From contig NC_084921.1 in the NCBI RefSeq assembly GCF_958298935.1, positions 41,511,001 to 41,575,000 on the forward strand: a DNA stretch of 64,000 nucleotides, written 5' to 3'. This stretch comes from Phragmites australis (taxonomy: Eukaryota > Streptophyta > Magnoliopsida > Poales > Poaceae). Positions 10,869 to 23,600 of the stretch are shown piece by piece. The translations under genes were made by a program, and so were the position numbers. The notes beneath the pieces were generated by a model. The model had not been told where the DNA came from. It did no database searches and worked only from the letters and a program-made list of their open reading frames with translations. The number at the start of each line of letters is the position of its first letter. Position 1 is the first letter of the stretch.

Positions 10869-13800
10869 ATGCCGCCCAAGGTGGTCGCCGTCGCCGCGGG
10901 CGAGGCCCACACGCTCGCCCTGACGGGTTAGGACTGAGGACCCCCGCTTGCTCGCGCGAATTTCCTCCCGGCACCCGCCTGGTTTCGGGATCTGATGAGA
11001 GGTTCCGTGACCTTTAATTGCAGGTGACGGGGAGGTGTACTCCTGGGGCAGGGGCCCGTTCGGCCGCCTCGGGACCGGCCGCGAGGACGACGAGCTCGTC
11101 CCCGCCGCGGTGGCCCCCGCGGTCGCGGCCGGAGGGAGGCCGCGGCCCAGGTTCGTCGCCGTCGCCGCCGGAGCCTACCACAGCCTTGCGCTGGACGGTT
11201 CGTGCTGTGTTGCCTCATTAATTATCGACTTATCGTAGCTTTAAAACCTAGAAGTTGGGCAGTGTGTACGGCGAAGCAGGTAAACGTAGATAGATCCTGT
11301 TTGTTTCTGCTTCGGCTTCTATCAGAAGGCAGAACAAACGGGATTTCGGAGAAGTGTTTTCTAGAGAAGTCAGAAGTCCGTTTCCGAAGAAAATGAACTA
11401 AAACTGAGAAACTCGTTGAGAGACGTTTTTCTGAGAAGTTATGTGCTAAGAACCTAAAAATTTATTGTAGAAGTTAACATCCTATTTTCAAAAGTAGCTT
11501 TTCAGATAAGTCAAAAGTATAATTTTTTAAAGTCCAAACAAACATGCCTTTACACTCAGAGCATATCCAACAAACTTTTTAAATCTCGCTCCCTATATCT
11601 CCATATAAGAAACCTCTTCAAACGATTCCTTCTTTATTTCTCTATGCGCTCTAACCGACTCTCTAAATCTCACTTTATAAATTTCACTCATCTTTAATTG
11701 TTGGTGCAAACAATTGCAAATCATCACATAATATTATAGTGCTACAGTGAAGAACCAAAATTTACAGTAAATAGCTCAGCTAATCTTTCTTTCCAGCAGA
11801 TAATAAATCAATCTCTGTAAATTTCGTTCTGAAATCACGATCCATATGCACACTAGGTTCCAACATGCACAAGACAGTAAGTTGAACCAAACCTACATGA
11901 TTACTTTTGTATGCTGCAACTTTAACTAAGAGAACCGCAAGGAGACAAAGCAACAAGCTGGAAAGGGAACTAGGGGCAGGGGAGGTGTCGCCGGGGTGAG
12001 CCAATGCTCACACAACGTGGAGCCGTGGTGGCCGACGACCACACATTCACGCGGCGACACCCAGATCCAAGCGCTTAGGCAAACGCGCGGCTGAGAGCTT
12101 CCGTTGGGTGCACGAGCCGCTGAGGGCCGTGCACATGTGGCCGAGCAACTGAGCGCACCTTCCGCTGGAGAGGGATGTGGCCAGGAGGGTCGTCGTCATC
12201 ACTGGAGCAGAGCCGCCACACAGTGAGGACGAAAGATTTGGGGTACTAGGCGAGCTCGCGGAAGGGGAAACGGCGGCGGGGCGGCTGGGGATGAGCTCGC
12301 GAGGGAGATCTCACAAGAGAGGGGGGCCGGTAGTTGTCGATGGCGAGCGCTATCCTCCTCCCTGGATGTGGTGAGCAAGGGGGAGGCGATAGCGAGCCCC
12401 AACTTTTGGTGATCCTCATACCAAGTCGGCTGGAGCCGGTTTTTTCACGGAACCGCCGTATTTGGCTACAGGGAGCCGGTTGGAAAGTCGGTTGGAGATG
12501 CTCTTAGTAGAGTAGGTACATAATTTTTGAATTCTGACGCCTCCGCGGTTTGTGGACAGTAGTGGAATAGACGAATCACTCCGGCCAAGAATTGGAGGTT
12601 TTTTCATTTTTGTTACTGTGGCCCAAGCGCGAGCTTGCGACTGGCACTTTGATTTTCCGGGGCTACAATTTGTAAGTTAAGTGATCCCCAGGACGACCTG
12701 TCCCAGGCCGTACGTCCTTGCATAAGATGATATGAGTGCTTGGTTGCTCCTGCATAATGTGCACAGGCCATTCAATATTCTTTGCCCTGAATTTTTCTGC
12801 ACCTGCTTTGTGCGAATTCTGATATGGTCTGACCTAGCTGGGCATTGTTGGCTGAATTGATGATGTTGCAATGGTCACTGCACAGAATATCCATAGTTTA
12901 TCTAGGTTTTTTGTATGCATATAACTCTTTGTAAGAGCATTTTTTGCATAGAACTTATGTTTTGCATTTGTTATGCCTATCTAGAGGTTTAATTCCCTTA
13001 AGTGCAGAATGTTTGTTGCTGCATTTTTTTTGCGAAAAACAATTAAACACAACCAATCAAGGTACATATGCAATGGCTGATACTGATTACTGAATAATAT
13101 TCAATATGGCAGATGACGGTTCACTCTGGTCATGGGGCTACAATATCTGTATCCTTCATTCTGCTTGACTTCTTTTTGAATGTTGCTAGATGCAAATCAC
13201 TCAACTTATATTCTTGTCATTGCTGGGTATGTCACTACCTTGACTATTTAACGGATGGTCAGCTTGGCTATGGGGAAGATAATTCCCTTTTTCCATGTTT
13301 GGTTGAGCGTTTTCAGGATCTGGGTTCTCCTGAAGCACTGGAGGATGAAGCACAGAGCACCAGCGCCCGGACTTCTTTGAAGGTATGAGAATTTCATCGT
13401 TTTCAACAATGATCAAACCGTAAGCGTTTATAGTGGTCCGTGACAAAGTTTGGCTTTCAATTTTTCGAATCTTCATGTATGTTTTGTTACAGTTGTCTTC
13501 TGTCAAAGCTGGTGGCATGATGTCTTTTGCCATAGACAGTTTGGGAGCCCTGTGGATGTGGGGAAATTGCCCACAACAGACTGATGCTGGAGAGTTCTGT
13601 ATTGCAAGTAGCTCTGTTCCACTACCTGTGTGGGATTTCCATGGACACTCCGTAGTTAAGGTTGCCTGTGGTAATGAGCATGTAGTAGCTGCAGTTAGTG
13701 CTGGAGAGACCTATACTGGAGGTGACCTTGTTTGTTACGCTTGGGGAAATAACAACCACGGCCAGTTGGGTCTAGGTGACAAGGAAAGTAGATCTCGTCC

Positions 13801-15206
13801 TGTGCTTATCTCAGCATTTAGTGAAGGATCTTCTTGGGAGGTGTATGAAATTGCATGCGGAGCTTGGCACACTACTGTGCTCACCAATAAGAAGTCTTTT
13901 GATGAGGATCTAGAATCTCGGTGCTGGACATTTGGCCTTGGTGATAATGGGCAGCTTGGCCATGGAACCACAACTACCATTTGCTCACCACAACCTGTTG
14001 ATGGCTTACCAACCGGATCCTTCCTTATTTCTCTTGATTGTGGATTGTTCCACACAACTGTCGTATCCTCCGATGGAGAGGTGTGGTGCTGGGGAATGGA
14101 GAGAGGTCTTGGACTGTGCCCAGATGCTAGATTTTCAGGAGTTGATGCTGGGGATGCTCTATATCCAATAAGAGTTCAATATCCTGAGACAAATGGGTTC
14201 AAATTTCTTGGTCCAGTGCAGGTCACCTGTGGAGCTGCCCACACTGTTCTTGTTGCTGGTGATGGGTACAGGATGTGGGCATGGGGCAGAGGCCGCAGTG
14301 GTGTGCTTGGGAGAGGCCAGACTACTGACAGTTACATACCATGCGTTGTGACGTGGCCTCCACTTTACGAGAACTTCCAAGATATTCATGAGGACCTAGC
14401 GGAGGCATCGACGTCAAGAGTGAATGACCGCACTAGCACTGAGTTGGAGCAGAAGCTATCTGCTGCCTCAGCGGAGTTACAGTTCCTCAGGTCAAAACTG
14501 ACGCTCATGGAGAGATATGCCAACATACTTCACATCTCAATCTTCCGTAAGCCGCTAGACGAACGGACGCTACCGTGCTCACTTCAGGAATCTCCGGTCT
14601 TTGATATCAGAAAGGAATTTGAGAACATCTTGGATGCAGCAGACACTGATGAACTCAATCGTTTGGAGATCTTTTACCGCAGCATGCTTTCTGGTGTGAA
14701 AGATAAGCTTCTGAAGAGAAGAGTCCAAGAGATGGTCCAACAATGCATTATTTCACTCTCTGCAGGGAGGCAAACCCCTCAAGGTCAGTGAACTGGATGA
14801 TTATAATTGTTACTAAACAGCAAGTTCCATTGTACAGTATGACAATATTTGGTGCATCAAAATTGAATAAGCCCTCTTTATGCCGTCCTATTGTCGTTCT
14901 ATCTGTTTCTTCAAAAAATATAGCGAGGCAGTCAAACTATACTGACATCATGATGATCACCTGGTCGACCATTTGATGCGGGCGGCATTACTGACATGTA
15001 AACGTGCATGCTGTTTATGATGTTCTTTATATGATAAATGCATACTAGATAAATTGTATCATGTGGAAATGATTTCTCTATGGAATGTCAAAGATGAGCA
15101 AGCTTATATTAATATCTAGTTTAAAAGCCATAAGGAAATAACAGTTGCAACTATCAATGTACTGCATTTTTTTGTTTTATATTCAGGAGAGCTGGTTGAG
15201 ATATAA
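10869..15206 (+). CDS. RCC1-repeat (regulator of chromosome condensation-like) protein with C-terminal coiled coil
   Basis: Six exons fit: 10869-10926, 11024-11197, 13113-13148, 13255-13382, 13493-14783, 15187-15206. They total 1707 nt (568 residues) in one frame. Exons 1-4 and the start of exon 5 encode RCC1 blades (VVAVAAGEAHTLAL, GEVYSWGRGPFGRLG, GSLWSWGYN..GQLGYG, CYAWGNNNHGQLGLG, CWTFGLGDNGQLGHG, MWAWGRGRSGVLGRG) forming a beta-propeller. Residues after about 450 (TELEQKLSAASAELQFLRSK) look like a coiled coil, followed by a helical tail. The family includes Ran-GEF relatives and UVR8; this subtype is not assigned to either, and its partner is unknown. The intron between exons 3 and 4 has U12-type signals and a GG end. 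Exon 5 could instead read through the AAG|GTCAGT donor to a TGA at 14789. Intron 2 (1.9 kb) carries transposons. Confidence 0.85.
11293..11548. mobile_element. MITE in RCC1 intron 2
   Basis: The ends read GATCCTGTTTGTTTCTG on the left and GGCATGTTTGTTTGG on the opposite strand at the right, about 256 bp apart. The interior is AGAAG-rich on both arms. The TSD is not clear, so family is unassigned. Confidence 0.5.
11558..12505. mobile_element. Non-autonomous DNA transposon with AGAGCATCTCCAAC-type ends in RCC1 intron 2
   Basis: Left end AGAGCATATCCAAC and right end, on the other strand, AAGAGCATCTCCAAC. Between them, 11990-12420 is strikingly GC-rich compared with the AT-rich flanks and holds short frames with no recognisable domain. 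A captured host fragment (Pack-type element) is possible but not shown. TSD not resolved. Confidence 0.45.
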
Positions 15207-15331
15207 GTCATGCATTCCATGCGGTTAGCGTACAACGTGAATTGTTATCCTGTAGAGAAATGGCTTTTCCTTGTATGTTTGATTATTGAGCCAAATTGGA
15301 GCCAGAACTCGCCCAAATAAGCTTTTAGCAA

Positions 15332-15572
15332 GGCCTTATTTGGTTGGCAAAAATCCGGCTCGAGTTTTCTAGCTCTAGAGCTCAGTTTTTGAAGTGATTG
15401 GCCTGAGTTGCAATTCCTACTATTGAAATCACATACGATTACTTCTTCCTTTTCGTCTATTTTGTGATCTAGAGAAGTTGGGCTTCTTATGCTTCGGTTT
15501 CCAGCATTTTCGGCCAGATTTTCTGGCTCCAAAAAAAGAAAAGGCTGACTCAACAGTTGAACCAAACGGCAC
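15332..15572. mobile_element. MITE
   Basis: Left GGCCTTATTTGGTTGGC and, on the opposite strand, right GTGCCGTTTGGTTC. About 240 bp, just downstream of the RCC1 gene. Edges are approximate; no clean TSD. Confidence 0.5.
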
Positions 15573-15576
15573 ATTT

Positions 15577-16145
15577 GGGTGCGTTTGGTTGGAGGGCGAG
15601 GTTAGATGGGATAATTATCTATGCTTTTCTGGATGAGATGAGCTAGTTTTTGTTTGGTTAGGATGGATATAATAAGCTAGTTTTTTGTTTGGTTGGTGAA
15701 ATTAAAGTGGATAGGATAATCTATTCATATTTATAGTTCATCATATGAGAAAAATATTAATGATTTTTTAGGTTTTTTGGAATTTATCCGAGGCATTAAA
15801 AATTGCTAAAGTTATAAAAGTAGAATTTTTAAGAAAAATTTAATTAAATATTGGTTCATATTTTTTTCTCAAATCAATCAAAATAGGTTGCTAGTGAGCT
15901 TTAAATTGCTCATAAAAATATTTAAAAAATTTAGACTATTTTTATACTTTCAAATAAAATTGTGAGTTAAATAAAAAATGTAATGTACATGGACGAGCAT
16001 TCTAGCCAAATAGGCCAGACGGAACCATCAAATATCTACAGGTATATTTCCCTATACTCGGCCACCCCATCCGCTCTCCAGTGCAACCAAACTTGTGAAC
16101 ATGGCCATGTCCCGAACGGCTGGGTCCAGCCATCCAAACGGACCC
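15577..16145. mobile_element. MITE, 569 bp
   Basis: Left GGGTGCGTTTGGTTGG and, on the opposite strand, right GGGTCCGTTTGGATGG agree at 14 of 16 positions. Flanks TTT and TTA are a near-match to a 3-bp TSD, consistent with the PIF/Harbinger group. The interior is AT-rich with repeats of GTTTGGTTGG near the left end. Confidence 0.65.
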
Positions 16146-16369
16146 TTAAGCTCGCCATCTCCGCTGCTTGTTGCGAGCGACTGAGCGAATGGTCCGTTCC
16201 TTTGACTGAACGAGTGGTCCGTTCCTTTGACTTGCGCAGCCGGCGCCGCTGTCACACTGTGCGCTTCACATGGGAAGCCGGCCCGGCCTGTCGCGAGCAC
16301 GAGCCCCGCCCGCCCGCCCCGGCGCGGCAGTGCAGAGCACAATAATCATGCCGCCCGCTCAGCAAAAAA

Positions 16370-17620
16370 CTTATCAGAACAGAAACAAAACGTGCTCCCG
16401 CTAATCTAATCTAACCCCGCGAGCTTACCACTTCCGGGGCGGCCCTCTGATCTGCCCCCAGATCGCCATTAAACTAGGCTAATCCCGAGCCCTTTTGGCG
16501 GTTCCGCCGGCGCAAAGCCTGTGGCGCGGAGACGTAGCCCGCGAGCCGAGTCGCCCCACCGCTCGACGTGTGGCCGCCGTCGTGCCACGTACGCCCCCGA
16601 CCGTGCCCGCTTGGACGCCCGACTGGCCGGAAGCTCCGCGACCCCCGCCTGGACGCCCGCTGACGGATGGGCTCCGAGGCTGAATATATAACGCGGTCCC
16701 ACGGACAGCGACCGGCCACCCAACGGGTCAATTGGTTGGGTTCGTTCCGTTGCCACTTTTAATTATGTGCGCATTTTTTTGGGAAAACCAACGCCCTTTT
16801 GATCCACTTCGCGACGGTGCTTTCCCACGCGAACCGATCCGGATCTGAGTCACCGGCCGGTGGACCAGGCGCGTGTTGCGGGCCCCGGTGTCATAAGCTG
16901 ATAGAGTAACGCGCCACGTGGGACAACGGTTTCCGTCTTGCGGTGGTCCGGCGGTTTCCATTATTAGAAGGGCCACGTCACCGGAGGCGGCCTTTTCAAA
17001 ATTTAAATGCTCGGTTTCGATCCTGCTCTCATGTTCGAGGCAAATCTTTTTGGGAATCGCCTGCGACTTGGTGGTGGACTTCGCCTTCTCTCTCCCCCGC
17101 AGTGAGCGAGCGGGCGAGAAATTTGTGGCGTCAAGATCGCTTCGTCGTTGGTTCGTCTCTCTGGTTAGGTTTGGTGTTTAGTGCGGTGGTACCAGCACGT
17201 ACTACTGTAGCAGGTAAGCTACAGGCAGAGGGAGCTGGACTGGTGGCTGTGCTGCTGCTGCTTCTTCGAACTGGTGGTAGTTTGGGGGCGAGGTGTTCGA
17301 GGGTAAGGGTCGCGGGCGTTGTGCGGCTGGGAGGCGGCTAACGAGGCGACGCGAAATAAAGCAGTAGAGGAGAGAGCCCCGGGGATTGTGTGGCGAGCGC
17401 TGCTCGCCTCTACTCCACTCCTCTCACCTCGCGTTTGTGCGGCGGGCGGGCTCAGGTGGCTGCGGCGGGTGCTTCAGATCCTTATCTCCTTGCTGCTCCG
17501 AGGCGGTTTGGAGCGGTCGTTGCTGGCTTGGATGGGGCTCCGGGAGCAGTAGGTGGAGCCGGAGGACGCGGCGAATCGGAGGTGATCCGGCCATGGGGTA
17601 GAGTGGTGGGGGTGTATGGT
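16370..17620 (+). promoter_or_regulatory. SPA gene promoter and GC-rich 5' leader with a G-box
   Basis: GC-rich sequence precedes the SPA start. A perfect G-box CACGTG lies at 16915-16920 and an ACGT core (GGCCACGTCACC) at about 16971. G-boxes bind bZIP/bHLH light regulators such as HY5 and PIFs, so light control is plausible but inferred. The leader contains a minimal upstream ORF, ATG GGG TAG, at 17593-17601 and an out-of-frame ATG at 17616. The transcription start is not known. Confidence 0.5.
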
Positions 17621-20600
17621 ATGGAGGCCTCCCGTGACGCCGGCGGCGGCGGGCGGCGGTGGGGGGAGGTGGACGGCGAAGCGGCGGAGGAAGGAGGAGG
17701 AGGGGCAGGGCGAGAAGAGGAGGGGGGCGAGGTGAGCCTGAGGGAGTGGCTGGACCGGCCGGGCCGCGTGGTGGAGGCCGCGGAGTGTGTGCACGTGTTC
17801 CGGCAGGTGGCGGAGGCGGTGGCCATCGCGCACGCGCAGGGGGTGGTCGTGGGCAGCGCGCGCCCGTCATGCTTCGTCGTGTCACCGCCGTTCGCCCGCG
17901 TCGCCTTCATCGAGTCCGCCTCGGGCTCCGACGCCTCGAGCTCGTGCTCGGGCTCCGACGCCTCCGACGACGCCGACCCAGACGCCTCGCCTCCGCGGCG
18001 AGGCGACGGCGCCGGCCGTGGGGAGGTGCGCGGCGGGAAGGCGTTCCCTCTGAGGAGCGTGCTGGCGATGGAGCTCAACTGGTACACCAGCCCCGAGGAG
18101 GCGGAAGACAGCGGTGGTAGTGGTTCTACCTTCGCCTCCGACGTGTACAGATTGGGTGTGCTGTTGTTCGAGGTGCGTTTGCTTCACATGTAGAACGCTT
18201 CTATTTTGCGGATCATTCTTGCAGTCGCTAATGTTTGCTACTCGGATTGCAGCTGTTTTGTACGTTCGAAACTGTGGAGGAGAAGATGCGGGCAATGGCG
18301 AACCTGCGGGATCGTGTGTTGCCGCCACAGCTGCTGCACAAATGGCCCAAGGAAGCATCCTTCTGCCAGTTGCTTATGCACCCTGTGCCAGAAACCAGAC
18401 CGAAGATGAGGTGCGTCGGGTGTCATTTACTCAGTGCGTGAGTATATTATCGTTGACACTGAGAAGGGTGCGCTAGGGTGTTGTTTGAATCACATTGCAC
18501 AACAGGAAATAGTTTAGTATATAGTAGTACTTCTCCTCAAAGCTGAGCACTGCATTTGTTTCCTAGTACATGTGCTGTGTGGCGGCACACTTTACATGAT
18601 AGAATACATGGGGTTTGATAAACATGGGACACGGTCGATTGCTAGCATGGAGTTGTTCCAAGATCAAGATTGCCTTGGAAAATTCAGCTACTAAATCAGG
18701 TATCAGGAGAAAGACACTGCAATCCTTATGAGGCACTAGCACAATCATTGGATTTGTTGTTATCATCAATTAAAAATTAGTGGAACTTATGAACAATGCA
18801 CCGCATATTCTAGATTGGACATTCTTGTTTAAGTTACACTTTTAGAATAAGTGCAACAAACAATTCAAAAGTTATAACAACTAACCATCAGACCATGAGC
18901 TTGCAGGCCTTTTGTGCTGGTTTGCTATTACTCAGCTACATTGTTATCCTGTGCTGTTGTTGCTTTGATACTTTTCATGGTTCATGTTTACTTTCAATTA
19001 AAAAAAAATGTCTCCATTGCAGCAAAAAGTGTCTGCACAATTCTTTGCATCTTTGAAATATTTGCTTCTTTTAGAGATATATACTCTAGCTTACTCATGT
19101 GAAAAACATTTCCAGTACAACTAGTTTGCGAAATGTGAGCTATCAATGTGTAATATTGTGTTATGATCCGAGATCATAACGATCATAACAGGGATAAACA
19201 CCCGCTGGGAGGACAGCCAGGCGGCGTCGGCTACTAGGGACGAGATATTTAGACTATAGATGAGGGAGATTTAGAATATTGAGCGAGACTAGCTAATTCT
19301 CATTGATTGCTCCCTAATACATAGCTATCGCCAACTATATATAGCCGTCCAACAGAGTCCCAATCCAAATCCAACTCTACTTATCTCCTTCCTAATTCTG
19401 AATTGAATCTAACTCTTTCCGATCTTAACTAATCCAGACTCCCCAACTTATCTCAATCTAGACTTGACTTCTAATTCTAATTTATTTCCTTCCTAATTTA
19501 TCTAAACTGATTTATCTTCTACCTTACTTAACTCTCGCACATGACATTACACCGCTCCTTTTGAGCAGCTTGTCCTCGAGCTGCAGCGTGGCAGCCATGG
19601 TTGCAGCCCTTGAAATCCCTATGTTGACGAACGGTTGTAGCGCCAGCGTGATATGTTGGGGCACGACGTAACGGAAGGTGCAGGCCAGCACATACATGAC
19701 ATCTGTCTTCTGAACAGACAAGGACATTCATGTGGCTGTTGTTGGTAGACACTGAAATATGAGCCTCCTTGTCGTGCCTGATGCATGTCTTTGCCATCCC
19801 ATGAAAGACAACGTTGGAGCTGGTGGATGTTTGTGGCGGGCGGCAATGGAGGCGGGCGTGGTATGGCGGTGACTGCTGGTAGCGTTGCCATCGGTGAAGG
19901 AGTCGCTGCACTAGATGGCATATCGCTTTGCAGGACACTAGACATGTTGATGGTTGTCACCGACGAAGGCGTCGATACACTGGAGGTTGTGCCACTGTGT
20001 AGCATCAGTGGTTGGTTGGCAGCGTCCAACAAGTACTGTTCCACCATCGAAAGTCGCGAGGACATGGTGGCCAACTGCTGAACCACCTCTCCTAGCTGTT
20101 GCTTGATGTTGGCTAGGGTACTGTTGATGATGGTGAAGCCATCTGGGAATTTCTTGTGCAACATTGCTTCCTGTTCGGCAAGAAGTGCTTGGAATCGATC
20201 GTTCTCAATACCAGAAGCCATGGTCTCTGATACCAAGTTGTTATGACCCGAAATCATAATAAGGATAAACATCCACTAGGAGGATAGCCGAGCAGCGTCG
20301 GCTGCTAGGGACAAGATATTTAGACTATAGATGAGGGAGATTTAGAATATAAAGGGAGACTAGATTAATTCTCATTGCTTGCTCCCTAATACACGGCTAT
20401 TGCCAACTATATATAGCCGGCTAACTAACAGAGTTCAATCCGAATCCAACTCTACTTATCTCCTTCCTAATTCCGAATTGAATCTAGCTCTTTCCAATCT
20501 TAACTAATCTGGACTCCCTAACTTATCTTAATATGGACTTGACTTCTAATTCTAATTCTAATTTATTTCCTTCCTAATTTATCTAAACCGATTTATCTCC

Positions 20601-23600
20601 TATCTTACTTGACTCTCGCACATGACATATTGGTTCTAGTAAATTGAACTCAGTAGAAAATGCAGGGTGTTTTTACTTTATTTTCTCAGAAGATCTTTAT
20701 TGTCTGGCTATAAAGACCTTTTTTTTTTGGGACAGTAGACCATTGTTGGAGTAAGTTCAGGCTAACATCAAAAATATATTTTTTATCTTCATTGCCTTGT
20801 CTATTTTTTTATTTTTTTTAAACATGTACAAGCATTTGTTGTCTGAAGAAAGAATAATGTTTTGTAGTATTTTCCATTCATGCCATGCTTGTTGATCTTC
20901 AGTTTTCTACGATGATATTTATTTTAAAAAATTAGGACAGTAAAGCTACATATCAATAGATTAGCTTTGTGTTTTCCTATGAGGTTACATTTGTTCTCTT
21001 TTGTTTGACAGTGAGGTGCTACAGAGTGATTTCCTTAATCAATCGCGGAATAACCTGGAAGAGCATGAAGCAGCACTTAGGTTACGTGAAGAAATAGAAG
21101 AACAAGAATTACTGCTGGATTTTCTTCAGCAGTTGCAGACAAGAAAGCAGGGTATAGCAGACAATTTGCAGGACACTGTTACTTTTCTCTCTTCTGATAT
21201 CAATGAGGTACTCCACCAGCAATCAGCTCTTGGACATTGTGGAAACTTCTCATCTGATTTTGATAAAGAGGCGTGCTCTGGAACTGTTGAAGATCAGAGT
21301 GATTGTGGATCCAGGAAGCGTTCCAGACCTGAGCTGCAAGGTGTTGACATGGACGAACAGAATCGGAGTCTGGAAGAATGCTCTAGAACAGTGCCATCCT
21401 CTGTGCTAATCCAGGAAAGTGTTTTGTCAAAAAGCTCCAGGTTGATGAAGAACTTCAAAAAACTTGAAACAGCTTACTTTCTAACAAGGTCCAAGTTGGC
21501 AAAGCAAGTTGGCAACCAAATAAATAGTTGTCATCAAGTTGTCAAGAGGGCTACTGGTTCAGCTGTTGGGACTGAGGGGAGTTCAATAGATGATTTTCCT
21601 TTGGAAGGACAATATGGTAGAAGGCAAAGTGGTTGGGTGAACTCTTTTCTTGAGGGATTGTGCAAGTACTTGTCGTTCAGTAAGTTGAAAATTCGGGCCG
21701 AACTGAGGCATTGTGATTTGCTGAACTCATCAAACTTAGTATGCTCCGCAGGGTTCGACCGGGATAGAGAGTTTTTTGCAACTGCTGGTGTAAATAAGAA
21801 GATAAAAGTGTTTGAGTATAATATGATTGTAAATGAATATCGTGACATTCACTATCCTGTGGTAGAGATGTCTAATAGATCAAAATTAAGTAGTATTTGC
21901 TGGAACAGTTATATGAAGAGCCATATAGCATCTAGTGATTTTGAGGGTATCGTACAGGTAAGCTCCTTCTGGCATGTTTTTTTAAAAAAAATTGTAGATG
22001 ATGCAATTATCATAATAGACCCTTCTTTTCAGGTTTGGGATGTTACTAGGAGTCAAGTTTTCGTTGAGATGAGGGAGCATGAGAGGCGTGCGTGGTCGGT
22101 GGACTTCTCTATTGTGGATCCAACAAAATTGGTCAGTGGGAGTGATGATGGTTGTGTGAAGCTGTGGGATATGAATAAGGCAATTTTATTCTTGCACCTA
22201 CTGTATGTCAGCTTTTGAGCTGCGGTTATTGAACTTATATATGTGATCACAGAATTGTTTTTCCTCCACTACTGTAACATATTTCCATAAACTTTGCAGG
22301 CTGGGAGTGTTGGCACTATTAGAACAAGGGCAAATGTGTGCTCTGTGCAATTTCAACCTGATTCTGCTCGCTCCATTGCAATTGGCTCAGCAGATCACAA
22401 AATTTACTGCTATGATCTTCGAAACATACGAGCTCCTTATTGTACACTAGTTGGACACACAAAAACTGTAAGCTATGTGAAATATCTAGACGCGTCAACA
22501 ATAGTATCTGCGTCTACTGACAATTCATTGAAGCTTTGGGACCTGTCTATGAGTCCAGGAAGGATAATTGACAGTCCAATTCAAACATTTACAGGGCATA
22601 CAAATACAAAGGTTAGATAGCACTTACATGTATTTCTTATCTTTTCATAATATTGCTGTACAACTGATTATTGTCTAGTTTTATCTTTCTGTACATTTAA
22701 TTAGTAGAATATCCCACGTTATTACTCAGCTAGTTTTGAAAATACAGTTGTACTTGCAATGAAATTCTAATACCTATGGAGTATACTACTAACTACTGTA
22801 ACAATTGCATGTGCTATACTTAGTACAACTATAGTGCCTCTGATTAAAGACATAACTGTATATGTTGTACAGCTATATCTTCTTTTTACGGATTAATGTG
22901 CGAAGGAGGTGACTTGAATCCCACCACCAGTTGTTTATAGATATATAGATTGCTTGACAGTCTTAAATCGTTACTCACTTCATGTGCTTCCCATGGATAT
23001 ATAGAATGATTTCTTTCTGTGCTGAAAGAAAACATGATTTTGTTGAGTGACAAATTTACTTATATATGTTGAATCTTTTGACCAGAACTTTGTTGGCCTT
23101 TCCATTTCTGACGGGTACATTGCTACTGGCTCTGAAACAAATGAGGTACGCATTCTAAGGCTAAGCTACCACCAACTTCTACACGGGATATCTCAATATC
23201 TGACTTGTAGTTACAGTGTCGAGTAGAGTTCTATCAGCCTTCATATAAAGCCATTCGGTAGAGTACTTCTGTCAACATTGTGATTGTTGCGAAGAAGCTG
23301 ATGTTTACTAATTGATAGATAACTCCTTCATATCTGTATTTTGCACATCTTCCTGCTGGTGTGTTAATGGATTTGGTTTAGTTCACGTCACTCATGCTCG
23401 ACACATGTTATGCCTGTGCATACAGCATACAGAGAGATAAGAACAGCTTTCATATAAATTACTTGCACGTTGTTTTATAAGTCAGAGCAGCATAGCTAAC
23501 TGAACTTTCAAGTTATCACTTAATGTAAAAAGGATGAACTCAGTACTCACTTAATGTAAAAAGGATGAACTCAAAGTACTGAGATGGAATGCAAATGAGT

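Noticed and set aside
12177..12374. 65-codon plus-strand frame in RCC1 intron 2
   Set aside because: It is in the GC-rich transposon cargo and shows no domain; kept only as part of that element.
13143..13252. AT-AC version of the U12 intron (ATATCTG...TTAAC)
   Set aside because: It puts the downstream exon out of frame. The GTATCCTT start with the end at 13254 keeps the RCC1 motif.
17390..17620. Extended SPA N-terminus in the same frame
   Set aside because: It begins with GTG, not ATG, and lies in the GC-rich leader. The first in-frame ATG is 17621, which gives a normal SPA start.
17424..18358. Minus-strand and other-frame ORFs opposite SPA exon 1
   Set aside because: Shadows of a GC-rich exon; Pro/Arg-rich with no domain.
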